Source: Flavobacteriaceae bacterium UBA980
GTDB lineage: Bacteria; Bacteroidota; Bacteroidia; Flavobacteriales; Flavobacteriaceae
Direction: 5' to 3'
Assembly: GCA_002292265.1 (NCBI GenBank)
Contig: DBBQ01000050.1
Span: forward strand, 1 to 29,676
Length of the DNA stretch: 29,676 bases
The notes beneath the pieces were generated by a model. The model had not been told where the DNA came from and searched no databases. It saw only the letters and a list, made by a program, of their open reading frames with translations. Shown here in pieces: positions 8,161-16,407 of this stretch. Within the stretch, counting starts at the first letter, position 1; the number at the start of each line of letters is the position of its first letter. Made by a program: the position numbers and the translations under genes.

Positions 8161-9510
8161 TTAAGCTTTCTCAATAAGTTCTTTTCGCACAGCTTTATTT
8201 AAAAAATAAATGGTGACCAAAGTGGATAACAAATCTGCAAGAGGAAACGCCATCCATACCCCAGTTACCCCATAATAAGGAGGGAGTAAGAAAAGTAAAG
8301 GAATAAAGAAAAATCCTTGACGACTCAAGGTCAGTAACAAGGCGGGGGTAGCACGCCCAATAGCTTGAAAATACGCTGCTCCAATAAGTTGAATTCCTAT
8401 GATCGGCAAGGCCATAAAGACATAGCGCAACGCCACTGGAGTTTGCTCAGAGATTTCTAAATCATCTGAAAAAATTTGGGGAATCGATTCTGAAAAACTA
8501 AAAATTAAAATAAAAATAAGTGTCGCTAAAATACTGGCATACGTAATCGAGATGTTGATTGTCTTGCGAACCCGTTGCCAGTTCTTCGCTCCGTAATTGT
8601 ATCCTGCGATGGGTAGAAATCCTTGGGTAATTCCAAAAATAGGAAAGGTGGCAAACATGAGCATTCGACTGAGGATGGCATAAACCGTAATCGAGGCTTC
8701 TCCGCCAAAAGAAAACAGAATATTGTTGACTAAAAGAACTGTAATACTCACCATAGCCTGCCGAACCAAGGTTACCGAACCCAAAGAAGCGATCTGTTTC
8801 ACCAGATCTTTACGAAGCACAAAAGACTGAATTGAGGGCTTGAGAATTGATTTTCCAGAAAGAAAAAAATAAAGAATATACGCAGCGCAAACACCATAAG
8901 ATAAGGTCGTGGCCCACGCAGCACCCATCATTCCCCAACCCATAACTTTTATAAAAAGATAATCCAATATCAAATTGGATACGGAGGGCAACAACATGGC
9001 GTACATGGCATTTTTGGGCTTTCCTTCTGCTCGAATTGTATTGTTGGCCATCATACAGAAAGCCAAAACAGGAACCCCATACATCACAATCACGTAGTAG
9101 GTTTTTGCATAGGCAAATAGCCCTCCTTTTCCTCCAAAGAGGGGGATGATTTGATCCACAAAAGTCAAACCAAAAACAACCACCAAGACCGTGAGACCTA
9201 AAGTAAGTGTAATTTGATTTCCAAAAGTTGTTACCGCTTTAGAATGATTTTGTTCTCCTAAACTTCTCGAAATAATGGAAGCACCTCCTATTCCTATAGA
9301 CATCCCCAAGGCAGCAATAAAAAAAGAAACTGGCAAAACCACATTGATGGCTGCTATGGCATTGGATCCAATCCACTGACCTACAAAAATAGTATCAATC
9401 AGGATATTTAAGGACATCACCAAAATTCCAATGCCCGCTGGAATGGCTTGTTGGATGAGTAATTTCGGTATGGGAAGACTTCCTAAAAGTTCCGTGGAAG
9501 AGTACTTCAT
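8161..9510 (-). CDS. MATE family multidrug/metabolite exporter
   Basis: A polytopic membrane protein of about 449 residues with some twelve hydrophobic helices, in the MATE (NorM/DinF-like) pattern. Its N terminus reads PIPKLLIQQAIPAGIG followed by LNILIDTIFVGQWIG. MATE proteins export organic cations or metabolites using a sodium or proton gradient. I chose the ATG at 9510 because it overlaps the hemH stop as ATGA (9507-9510), the same arrangement seen at six other junctions here, and because residues before it do not look conserved. An ATG at 9534 in the same frame would add eight residues. It is last in the AraC-hemH-MATE transcript. Haem or porphyrin export is an attractive idea from context but not shown by the sequence. 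Confidence 0.9.
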   Translation of the reverse strand: MKYSSTELLGSLPIPKLLIQQAIPAGIGILVMSLNILIDTIFVGQWIGSNAIAAINVVLPVSFFIAALGMSIGIGGASIISRSLGEQNHSKAVTTFGNQITLTLGLTVLVVVFGLTFVDQIIPLFGGKGGLFAYAKTYYVIVMYGVPVLAFCMMANNTIRAEGKPKNAMYAMLLPSVSNLILDYLFIKVMGWGMMGAAWATTLSYGVCAAYILYFFLSGKSILKPSIQSFVLRKDLVKQIASLGSVTLVRQAMVSITVLLVNNILFSFGGEASITVYAILSRMLMFATFPIFGITQGFLPIAGYNYGAKNWQRVRKTINISITYASILATLIFILIFSFSESIPQIFSDDLEISEQTPVALRYVFMALPIIGIQLIGAAYFQAIGRATPALLLTLSRQGFFFIPLLFLLPPYYGVTGVWMAFPLADLLSTLVTIYFLNKAVRKELIEKA

Positions 9511-10547
9511 TCGGCGCTTTGCTTGTGCGCCCATTCATCGATCCATCTACTGAGTACATTCACCCACTCCTCTCGGTCATTTATACAAGGAATAACGTGC
9601 AAATGCTTTCCACCTTTTTCTTCAAAATCTTCTGCAGCTTCCATACCAATTTCCTCCAATGTTTCTAAACAGTCCGAAACAAATGCAGGGGTGGCAATCG
9701 CCAATTCTTTTGTCCCGTTTTTTGCAAATTGTGCCACCGTCTTGTCTGTGTAGGGCTTCAACCAAGAACCCAGTATGGAAACCCGCGATTGAAAACTGGT
9801 CGAATAACTTCCTTCTTTTAATTCCAAATATTCCGCTACTTTGACTGACGTCATTTCACACTGGTGGCGATAACAATAAGCATGCGCTGGAGACTCCTCT
9901 GAAAAACAACATTTCCCATCCATTTTACAATGGGATTTGGTCACATCGGATTTGCGAATATGCCGCTCGGGAACCCCGTGATAGGAAAACAATAAATGCT
10001 CCCAATCTTTTCCCTGGAGGGCCTCTTGAATAGAATTGCCCAACACCCGAATATAATCGGGATGATTATAAAATGGAGGCAGTGAAGTAAGCTCCATTTC
10101 AGGAAAATGTGCTTTCTGAAGCTGTTCTGCTAAAACCAAAATGGTCTCTGTAGTTGCCATGGCAAACTGGGGGTACAAAGGAACCAAAAGCACTTCGGTA
10201 ACCCCTTGTTGCTGTAAAACTTCCAACCCCTTTTTGATGGTCGGGTTTCCGTATCGCATGGCCAAGGCCACAGGAACAGAAACTTTTTTCTGAACTTTTT
10301 CTTGTAATTTTTCAGAGAGTACAATGAGGGGTGAACCCTCCTCCCACCATATTTTTTGGTAGGCTTCTGCCGATCGTTTGGGACGGGTTTTTAAGATGAT
10401 TCCTTTGACCAAAAAAGTGCGAAACCACTTGGGCAAATCAATCACCCGTTCGTCCATTAAAAATTGATCTAAATACTCCCTAACGTCACTGGTAGTTGTG
10501 CTATCTGGAGACCCCAGATTGACAAGTAAAACTCCTTTCATTTTCAA
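9507..10547 (-). CDS. hemH: Ferrochelatase with internal cysteine cluster
   Basis: A 346-residue ferrochelatase, which inserts Fe2+ into protoporphyrin IX to give protohaem. Family features are LLVNLGSP (7-14), the catalytic histidine in SYHGVPERH (His190) and the acidic motif in FVSDCLETLEEIG (289-301). Between 207 and 230 there is a dense cysteine group (Cys207, 213, 214, 225, 230: CKMDGKCC then CYRHQC). Internal cysteine groups of this kind are known to hold a [2Fe-2S] cluster in some bacterial ferrochelatases, so a cluster is likely but unproven here. A second ATG two codons in (10541) is a possible start. The AraC-type regulator ends 4 nt upstream and the MATE gene overlaps its stop, so the three form one operon. 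Confidence 0.97.
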   Translation of the reverse strand: MKMKGVLLVNLGSPDSTTTSDVREYLDQFLMDERVIDLPKWFRTFLVKGIILKTRPKRSAEAYQKIWWEEGSPLIVLSEKLQEKVQKKVSVPVALAMRYGNPTIKKGLEVLQQQGVTEVLLVPLYPQFAMATTETILVLAEQLQKAHFPEMELTSLPPFYNHPDYIRVLGNSIQEALQGKDWEHLLFSYHGVPERHIRKSDVTKSHCKMDGKCCFSEESPAHAYCYRHQCEMTSVKVAEYLELKEGSYSTSFQSRVSILGSWLKPYTDKTVAQFAKNGTKELAIATPAFVSDCLETLEEIGMEAAEDFEEKGGKHLHVIPCINDREEWVNVLSRWIDEWAHKQSAE

Positions 10548-10551
10548 TTTT

Positions 10552-11433
10552 TTACGAAGATACAGAACCTAAATATTTCTTGGGAGTAGTTCCGTATTTC
10601 TTTTTAAAAGCAGCAATAAAATGACTGGAAGTACTATAACCTAGTTTAAGACCAACTTCGTTGACATTGTATTTTTGAGAGTTTAGCATTCTCCTTGCCT
10701 CCTCCATTTTGTAATCCAGTAAATACGCAAAGACCGTCTCTCCGTAAATTTGTTTAAATCCCTCTTTAAGTTTTTTGAGTGACAATCCAATCTCAAGTGC
10801 TAAGGCTTCAAGGGAAGGGGGATCGGTCATCCGCTCCAGAATAATCTGCTTCGCCTTTCTGATTTTTTGAACATTTTCTTCATCCACTAGAAAAGGACAT
10901 TGCTCCACAGAGGGATCTTCGCTTTTATTAAAATACAAACTCAAAAGTTCATACGCTTTCCCCTTAAAATAGAGGGACTTCATACTGTCGTGTACTTTTG
11001 CTTGTAATATTTGACTTAACACTACCGCAATAGAAGAAGAAAAAGGCAAATTGTCATAATATTTTCTAGTGCTGTTCTCGAGGCTTAAAAATGAAATGTG
11101 GTTTGCATCGGTTGAAAAAAGTGAGTGGAACTTGGCTATGGAAATTAAAATACTGACCATCCAAGTGTCAGGAGCCAACTCAACATCTATGGGTAGCGCT
11201 TTTAAAGGATTATAAAGCAACATGGAATGGTCTTCCAAAACCTGAAAGGTATAGCGCCCCTCATTAAAAGTAAAATTTGTTTGTCCTTTTAAACAAAAAT
11301 GAAATTGAATTACATCTTGATTTACCTCCTGTTGTTTTCGCAAGGGGACTTCTCCATCATTTTTAAAACGCAGCACAAAAAAACCCGAATTAATTTCAGA
11401 TTGATAAAATGAACTTATACCGTTATTTTTCAT
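10552..11433 (-). CDS. AraC family transcriptional regulator, divergent from hemA
   Basis: A 293-residue protein with an N-terminal sensing domain of beta-rich, cupin-like character (about 15-170) and a C-terminal AraC/XylS double helix-turn-helix (about 190-290). The second helix-turn-helix has the typical VGLKLGYSTSSHFIAAFKKK (260-279) and ends GTTPKKYL. It is transcribed away from hemA and directly into hemH, with a 4-nt gap. That placement between the two arms of the haem cluster is the usual flavobacterial arrangement, and it suggests control of haem synthesis, perhaps in response to porphyrin, haem or iron. The ligand is not visible. An 11-bp direct repeat with a 20-bp period in the shared upstream region is a candidate binding site. 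Confidence 0.93.
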   Translation of the reverse strand: MKNNGISSFYQSEINSGFFVLRFKNDGEVPLRKQQEVNQDVIQFHFCLKGQTNFTFNEGRYTFQVLEDHSMLLYNPLKALPIDVELAPDTWMVSILISIAKFHSLFSTDANHISFLSLENSTRKYYDNLPFSSSIAVVLSQILQAKVHDSMKSLYFKGKAYELLSLYFNKSEDPSVEQCPFLVDEENVQKIRKAKQIILERMTDPPSLEALALEIGLSLKKLKEGFKQIYGETVFAYLLDYKMEEARRMLNSQKYNVNEVGLKLGYSTSSHFIAAFKKKYGTTPKKYLGSVSS

Positions 11434-11480
11434 AGTTTACACATTTTAGAATTTTTTTACAAAAATTTAGAAAAGTTAAA

Positions 11481-11488
11481 CAAAAATA
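11481..11488 (-). promoter_or_regulatory. -7 promoter element candidate for the AraC-hemH-MATE operon
   Basis: On the minus strand this reads TATTTTTG, an exact TAnnTTTG match, 47 nt upstream of the regulator's ATG at 11433. No TTG -33 element is evident at 17-23 nt, and the region is very AT-rich, so a chance match is possible. Confidence 0.35.
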
Positions 11489-11518
11489 GGTCTTTTAATG
11501 ATTTTATTAAAACCTTCA

Positions 11519-11549
11519 TTTAAAACTTTCTCTGCTATTTTAAAACTTT
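11519..11549. promoter_or_regulatory. Direct repeat TTTAAAACTTT x2, candidate AraC-type operator
   Basis: TTTAAAACTTT occurs exactly at 11519-11529 and again at 11539-11549, a 20-bp period that puts both copies on the same face of the helix. The second copy ends about 30 nt upstream of the hemA -7 element. That is where an AraC-family activator dimer, which usually binds direct repeats about 20 bp apart, would contact RNA polymerase. The regulator gene is adjacent. That this protein binds here is inference. Confidence 0.4.
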
Positions 11550-11579
11550 TCAGCGTTACTTTTTCTGACGCTAGACTCT

Positions 11580-11587
11580 TATTTTTG
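11580..11587 (+). promoter_or_regulatory. -7 promoter element (TATTTTTG) of the hemA operon
   Basis: An exact TAnnTTTG match 25 nt upstream of the favoured hemA ATG at 11613, giving a short leader. A convincing -33 TTG is missing at the usual distance, which would fit a promoter needing an activator such as the adjacent AraC-type protein. Confidence 0.42.
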
Positions 11588-11612
11588 TGCCAGAATTTGA
11601 TTGATAATAGAA

Positions 11613-12848
11613 ATGGAAATGAACCGTTTTTTTGCGGTAGGGGTGAGCTATAAAACAGCAGATATCGATCTTCGGGGTTGTTTTAGTCTTAATGATTCGC
11701 AACTTCATGCTTTGTTTTTGGAGGCTAAATCATTGGAAATCAAAGATTTATTGGTTATCAATACCTGTAATCGGACTGAGCTCTACGCTTGGACCAACAA
11801 TGCAGAATGTTTGGTGGAGTTGCTTTGCAACCACACAAGTGGGGATAAAGTTTTTTTCGATCAAGCAGGCTATCGATTGTCAAACGAAGCGGGAATTCAC
11901 CATTTATTCCGTGTAGGCACAGGGCTTGAAAGTCAAATTTTAGGAGACTTTGAGATCATTAGCCAAATCAAAAAAGGATTTTACCGCTCTAAAAAAATGG
12001 GTCTCGCTCAGGGGCCAATGGAGCGATTGACAAATGCCGTGATTCAAGCGAGTAAACAGATCAAAACAGAAACTGAGATTTCCAGCGGTGCCACTTCAGT
12101 TGCCTTTGCCTCGGTCCAGTACATTCTAAAACATGTAGAATCCATTTCTGAGAAAAACATCCTTCTCTTCGGTACAGGTAAAATCGGGACAAATACCTGT
12201 GAAAACCTCGTAAAACACACCCAAAACGATCATATTGTATTGATCAACCGTACCCAAGAACGCGCGGAAAAAATCGCAGGAAAATTTCCAGTTCGTGTAA
12301 AACCTTTCGGTGCTTTGACCTCCGCCATTCACGAAAGCGATGTGTTGATTGTCGCTACAGCAGGTCAATATCCGACCATCACTACCGATTTAATTCACAG
12401 CTCAAAACCCTTGCTCATTCTGGACCTTTCCATTCCCAGAAATGTAGCAGCACAAGTCAACGATTTGGAAAATGTAACTGTGGTCCATCTGGATGAACTT
12501 TCACAAATCACAGACGCTACTTTTGAAAAACGCAAAAAATACATCCCCAAAGCCGAAGCTATTTTAGAAGATGTAAAGTCTGAATTTATGGCTTGGCTAG
12601 AACACCGGAAATACATTCCAGCACTGAATGCTTTTAAAGAGAAAATAGCGCTTTCTAAAAAAGAAAAACAAGAAGTTGAAAACTACATCAACAACTGTTT
12701 TGGTTTTCAAAGAAAACAAAAAATTGCTCAAAAAATTACAGGTCAAATTGCTGCTTACCTAAGAGAAAACCCACATCAAGCAGACGAAACCATTGAGCTG
12801 ATTTCTAATATTTTCCAACTAGAATCTGAGAAATTTCCCCAAAGATGA
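11613..12848 (+). CDS. hemA: Glutamyl-tRNA reductase
   Basis: About 411 residues. HemA reduces glutamyl-tRNA(Glu) to glutamate-1-semialdehyde with NADPH, the committed step of C5 tetrapyrrole synthesis. The catalytic domain has the nucleophilic cysteine in INTCNRTELY (Cys52 from this start). The family stretch RVGTGLESQILGD follows, then the NADPH domain with LLFGTGKIG and a C-terminal helical dimerisation region. Several starts are possible. A TTG at 11601 and ATGs at 11613 and 11619 are in frame. The ATG at 11619 would put the cysteine at position 50, as in E. coli. I favour 11613 but cannot decide firmly. It is the first gene of the plus-strand haem operon, and its stop overlaps the hemC start (ATGA, 12845-12848). 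The partner enzyme HemL is not in the window. Confidence 0.97.
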   Translation: MEMNRFFAVGVSYKTADIDLRGCFSLNDSQLHALFLEAKSLEIKDLLVINTCNRTELYAWTNNAECLVELLCNHTSGDKVFFDQAGYRLSNEAGIHHLFRVGTGLESQILGDFEIISQIKKGFYRSKKMGLAQGPMERLTNAVIQASKQIKTETEISSGATSVAFASVQYILKHVESISEKNILLFGTGKIGTNTCENLVKHTQNDHIVLINRTQERAEKIAGKFPVRVKPFGALTSAIHESDVLIVATAGQYPTITTDLIHSSKPLLILDLSIPRNVAAQVNDLENVTVVHLDELSQITDATFEKRKKYIPKAEAILEDVKSEFMAWLEHRKYIPALNAFKEKIALSKKEKQEVENYINNCFGFQRKQKIAQKITGQIAAYLRENPHQADETIELISNIFQLESEKFPQR

Positions 12849-13750
12849 TTCGCATTGGTACACGAAAAAGCGCTTTGGCTTTGCGGCAAGCGAACCAAGT
12901 CAAAAAAGGTTTAGAGAAATTGGGTGAAGAATGCACCCTTGTTCCCATTGAAAGTAGCGGTGATCAAGATTTAATTCAGCCTTTGTACCGCATGGGCATT
13001 CAAGGCATCTTTACCAAAAGCCTGGACCGCTCACTTTTAAACCAAACTATAGATCTTGCTGTACACAGCCTTAAAGATGTTCCTACTGAATTAGCTGAGG
13101 GCATTGAAATCTCAGCCTGTCTAAAACGAGGCAGCGCACGAGATGTCGTAGTACATCATCCTAACTTTTCTGACTGGACGCAAAATTCGGTGATCGGAAC
13201 GGGCAGTTTGAGACGTACGGCTCAGTGGCTTCGAAAATACCCCCATCACAAAACGGAAAACCTGAGAGGGAACCTTCAAAAACGCCTAGAAAAACTCGAA
13301 GCCTCCCGATGGGGAGGAGCTATTTTTGCCCAAGCAGGTTTGGAACGGATTGGTTTGTTGAAAACGAACTACTCTGTTTTAGACTGGATGTTGCCTGCTC
13401 CTGCTCAAGGCATTATAGGAATTGCCTCGCTGAAAGAGGACTCGATCTTGTCGAAAGTCATTCAAGAACTGAATTGCAAAGAAACGGCACTCTGTGCTGA
13501 AGTAGAGCGCACATTCTTAACTACTTTGGAAGGAGGTTGTACTGCACCCATTGGTGCATATGCTTTTGTCAAGGATCAGAATGTTCACTTTCACGGAGGA
13601 TTGTTTTCACTAGACGGAAAACAGGCTCTAGAACATCAAACAGAATCACACCTAGATCAAGCTGCTAACTTGGGAAAAAAAGCAGCACTCCATATCTTGG
13701 AAAAAGGCGGTAAAGAACTGATGCAACAAATAAAAAGGGAATTGAAATGA
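12845..13750 (+). CDS. hemC: Hydroxymethylbilane synthase (porphobilinogen deaminase)
   Basis: A 301-residue enzyme that polymerises four porphobilinogens to hydroxymethylbilane. It begins IRIGTRKSALALRQA, has HSLKDVP (74-80), the arginine-rich GTGSLRR (118-124) and RGNLQKRL that bind the growing chain, and the cofactor-attachment cysteine in EGGCTAPIGAY (Cys232), where the dipyrromethane is covalently held. Length is normal. Both ends overlap neighbours by 4 nt (ATGA with hemA at 12845-12848 and with hemD at 13747-13750), which implies coupled translation. Confidence 0.97.
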   Translation: MIRIGTRKSALALRQANQVKKGLEKLGEECTLVPIESSGDQDLIQPLYRMGIQGIFTKSLDRSLLNQTIDLAVHSLKDVPTELAEGIEISACLKRGSARDVVVHHPNFSDWTQNSVIGTGSLRRTAQWLRKYPHHKTENLRGNLQKRLEKLEASRWGGAIFAQAGLERIGLLKTNYSVLDWMLPAPAQGIIGIASLKEDSILSKVIQELNCKETALCAEVERTFLTTLEGGCTAPIGAYAFVKDQNVHFHGGLFSLDGKQALEHQTESHLDQAANLGKKAALHILEKGGKELMQQIKRELK

Positions 13751-14424
13751 GACTGCTTGCAACGAAATTAGTCAGTCCCCATTTTAAAGATCGCCTGATC
13801 CAGCTGGGTATGTCTTTAATCACCTATCCCTTTATCCAAATAGAACCGCTTACTACCTCTGTTTTTGGAGTTCAATCTTCTTTACTTTTTACCAGTCAAA
13901 ACGCCGTAAAGCTCGCCTTTGAATCGGAGGAAATAAAAGAGCAAATTCAAGGAAAAAATTGTTTTTGTGTGGGAGCAAAGACCAAATCACTTTTGGAAGA
14001 AAAAGGTCAAAAAGTGATCAAAATGTGTGAAAATTCGTTAGAATTAGCTCAATTTTTGGTAAAAAACCACAAAAATGACTCGTTTTCGTTTTTTTGTGGA
14101 AAGCGAAGACGACCCGAAATTGAAACTGTTTTGGAACAACACAAAATACGTTTGGAAGTTCACGAACTTTACCAAACCCACTTCACTGCCAAACATTTTG
14201 AAACGCATTTTGACGGAATCCTTTTTTTTAGTCCTTCTGCAGTAACCAGTTTTTTTATTAAAAATAATTGGCCAGTCGGCACTCATGGGTTTTGTATCGG
14301 AACCACAACCGCTGCGGAATTAGAAAAATACACCTCCGAATTTAGTACAGCAAAACAACCCAGTGAAAGTCATCTTTTAGTAACCTTACACCACTATTAC
14401 AAACAACACTATGTTAAAAAATGA
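13747..14424 (+). CDS. hemD: Uroporphyrinogen-III synthase
   Basis: A 225-residue protein placed between hemC and hemE. HemD closes hydroxymethylbilane to uroporphyrinogen III with inversion of ring D. The family is weakly conserved in sequence. Supporting features are the two-lobed layout and the recurrent signatures [13 protein letters not shown] (about 46-58), [16 protein letters not shown] (about 71-86), and in the C-terminal lobe [15 protein letters not shown] (about 155-169) followed by [10 protein letters not shown]. Context makes the assignment strong even though no catalytic residue can be pointed to. Its 3' end overlaps hemE by 14 nt. Confidence 0.92.
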   Translation: MRLLATKLVSPHFKDRLIQLGMSLITYPFIQIEPLTTSVFGVQSSLLFTSQNAVKLAFESEEIKEQIQGKNCFCVGAKTKSLLEEKGQKVIKMCENSLELAQFLVKNHKNDSFSFFCGKRRRPEIETVLEQHKIRLEVHELYQTHFTAKHFETHFDGILFFSPSAVTSFFIKNNWPVGTHGFCIGTTTAAELEKYTSEFSTAKQPSESHLLVTLHHYYKQHYVKK

Positions 14425-15433
14425 TCTTTTTTTAAGAGCGCTTAAAGGCGAACCTGTAAGACGTCCCCCCGTGTGGATGATGCGTCAAGCGGGCAGGTAC
14501 CTTCCTGACTTTATGACGCTCAAAAACAAATACGACTTCTTTACCCGTTGTAAAACTCCGGAACTCGCTACAGAAATCACCCTCATGCCCATTGACCAAA
14601 TAGGGCCAGATGCGGCCATTTTATTTAGTGATATTTTGGTTGTACTCCAAGCCATGCAAATCCCTGTGGAAATGAAAGATGGTGTGGGCCCTTGGATTCC
14701 TAATCCCATAAAATCGCAAGCGGATGTAGATCAAGCCATTGTTCCTGATATTCATGAACATCTAGGCTATGTGATGGAAGCCATCAAAATGACCCAAAGC
14801 GAACTGAACGAACGCGTCCCGTTGATCGGATTTGCAGGTTCCCCTTGGACTTTGCTATGCTATGCCGTTCAAGGACAAGGCTCCAAAACTTTTGACAAAG
14901 CTAAAGCCTTTTGCTTCAGTCAACCGGAAGCAGCACATGCCTTACTACAAAAAATTACAGATACCACTATTTCATATTTGAAAGAAAAAGTGAAATCCGG
15001 AGTTCATGCCGTACAACTTTTTGACTCTTGGGGAGGGCTACTTTCCCCAGACGATTACCAACTCTTTTCTTGGCCCTATATCCAGCAAATCGTCACCGCG
15101 CTCAAGGAAGAAATACCGGTGATTGTATTTGGAAAAGGCTGTTGGTTTGCTCTTCACGAAATGGCAAAATCAGGAGCTTCCGCACTAGGAGTGGACTGGA
15201 CCTGTTCTGCGAGAAATGCCCGCTATCTGTCTGGAGGACAAATAACCCTTCAAGGGAATTTCGATCCCGCACGACTGCTTTCACCCATTCCAGAAATTAC
15301 TGAAGCGGTGTACAAAATGATCAATGAATTTGGTAAAGACCGCTATATCGTAAATCTGGGACATGGGATTCTTCCCAACATTCCTATAGATCACGCCAAA
15401 GCGTTTGTAGATGCTGTAAAATCATACTATTAA
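14411..15433 (+). CDS. hemE: Uroporphyrinogen decarboxylase
   Basis: A 340-residue enzyme that removes four carboxyl groups from uroporphyrinogen III to give coproporphyrinogen III in the cytosol. The N-terminal signature [16 protein letters not shown] (17-32) contains the arginines that hold the substrate carboxylates. The conserved [32 protein letters not shown] and NLGHGILP segments are all present in order. It starts inside the end of hemD (14-nt overlap), and the hemF ATG follows its stop by 11 nt. Since hemE leads directly to hemF, the organism uses the protoporphyrin branch rather than the coproporphyrin branch of Gram-positive bacteria. Confidence 0.98.
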   Translation: MLKNDLFLRALKGEPVRRPPVWMMRQAGRYLPDFMTLKNKYDFFTRCKTPELATEITLMPIDQIGPDAAILFSDILVVLQAMQIPVEMKDGVGPWIPNPIKSQADVDQAIVPDIHEHLGYVMEAIKMTQSELNERVPLIGFAGSPWTLLCYAVQGQGSKTFDKAKAFCFSQPEAAHALLQKITDTTISYLKEKVKSGVHAVQLFDSWGGLLSPDDYQLFSWPYIQQIVTALKEEIPVIVFGKGCWFALHEMAKSGASALGVDWTCSARNARYLSGGQITLQGNFDPARLLSPIPEITEAVYKMINEFGKDRYIVNLGHGILPNIPIDHAKAFVDAVKSYY

Positions 15434-15444
15434 TTCTTTTCCCA

Positions 15445-16347
15445 ATGAAAGAGTCCTTTTACGAATACATCCAAAATCTGCAAGATACCATTACCCAAGC
15501 GCTGGAGGCTATAGACGGAAAGGCACGTTTTAGAGAAGATTTGTGGGAACGCCCAGAAGGAGGCGGAGGTCGTACTCGGATCATTGAAAATGGAAATGTG
15601 ATTGAAAAAGGAGGTGTGAATATTTCTGCCGTACACGGACCGCTTCCAAAGAGTATGCAAGAATATTTTAAAGTAAAAGACGTCGATTTTTTTGCCTGTG
15701 GCTTGAGCTTAGTAATCCACCCGATCAACCCGATGGTTCCCACAGTGCATGCCAATTGGCGCTATTTTGAAATGTATGACGAGAAGGGAAATACAGTAGA
15801 TCAATGGTTTGGCGGAGGACAGGACCTCACTCCCTACTACCTCTTTGAAGAAGATGTGCGCCATTTTCACCAAACCTGTAAAACCGTATGTGACTCATTT
15901 CATACTGATTTGTATCCTGATTTTAAACAAAAATGTGATGCGTATTTTTTTAATAAACACCGAAACGAAGCACGAGGAGTGGGAGGACTTTTTTTTGATT
16001 ACCTCAAAGAAGAAGGTTCCTTTAGTTTAACGGATCGTTACGATTTTGTCACAGCGGTAGGTAATTCATTTTTAGAGGCCTATACTCCCATTTTAAAAAA
16101 ACGCAAGGATCTGCACTATACTACTGCTCAGCGTAATTGGCAAGAAATTAGAAGAGGGCGTTATGTAGAATTCAACCTGGTTAACGACAAAGGGACACTT
16201 TTTGGCCTGCGTACCAATGGACGAATTGAAAGCATTTTGATGAGTCTCCCTCCAAAAGTTCAATGGCATTACGACCACCAGCCTGAAGAAGGAAGTGAGG
16301 AAGCAAGGCTTTTGGAAGTGTTGAAATCGCCCAAAAACTGGGTGTAA
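15445..16347 (+). CDS. hemF: Oxygen-dependent coproporphyrinogen III oxidase
   Basis: A 300-residue HemF, which uses O2 to decarboxylate two propionates of coproporphyrinogen III, giving protoporphyrinogen IX. The signatures NWRYFEMYD (104-112), WFGGGQDLTPYYL (121-133) and HRNEARGVGGLFFDYL (172-187) are present. The conserved histidines are seen at His92, His102, His140/142 and His172. Dependence on oxygen indicates an aerobic lifestyle; no oxygen-independent HemN is visible in this window. Length is typical. It is separated from the antiporter gene by 60 nt that hold no clear promoter or terminator. Confidence 0.98.
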   Translation: MKESFYEYIQNLQDTITQALEAIDGKARFREDLWERPEGGGGRTRIIENGNVIEKGGVNISAVHGPLPKSMQEYFKVKDVDFFACGLSLVIHPINPMVPTVHANWRYFEMYDEKGNTVDQWFGGGQDLTPYYLFEEDVRHFHQTCKTVCDSFHTDLYPDFKQKCDAYFFNKHRNEARGVGGLFFDYLKEEGSFSLTDRYDFVTAVGNSFLEAYTPILKKRKDLHYTTAQRNWQEIRRGRYVEFNLVNDKGTLFGLRTNGRIESILMSLPPKVQWHYDHQPEEGSEEARLLEVLKSPKNWV

Positions 16348-16407
16348 AAAGCAATTTTAAAATGAAAAAGAAAATTTTGTACTTTAAATAGCTAATCAGG
16401 TATTGCC

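Noticed and set aside
9511..9534. ATG at 9534 as the MATE start
   Set aside because: It would extend 28 nt into hemH with non-conserved residues, while the ATG at 9510 forms the ATGA overlap used throughout the window.
11601..11612. TTG at 11601 as the hemA start
   Set aside because: Two ATGs follow within 18 nt and give a normal family N terminus; the extra residues carry no conserved feature.
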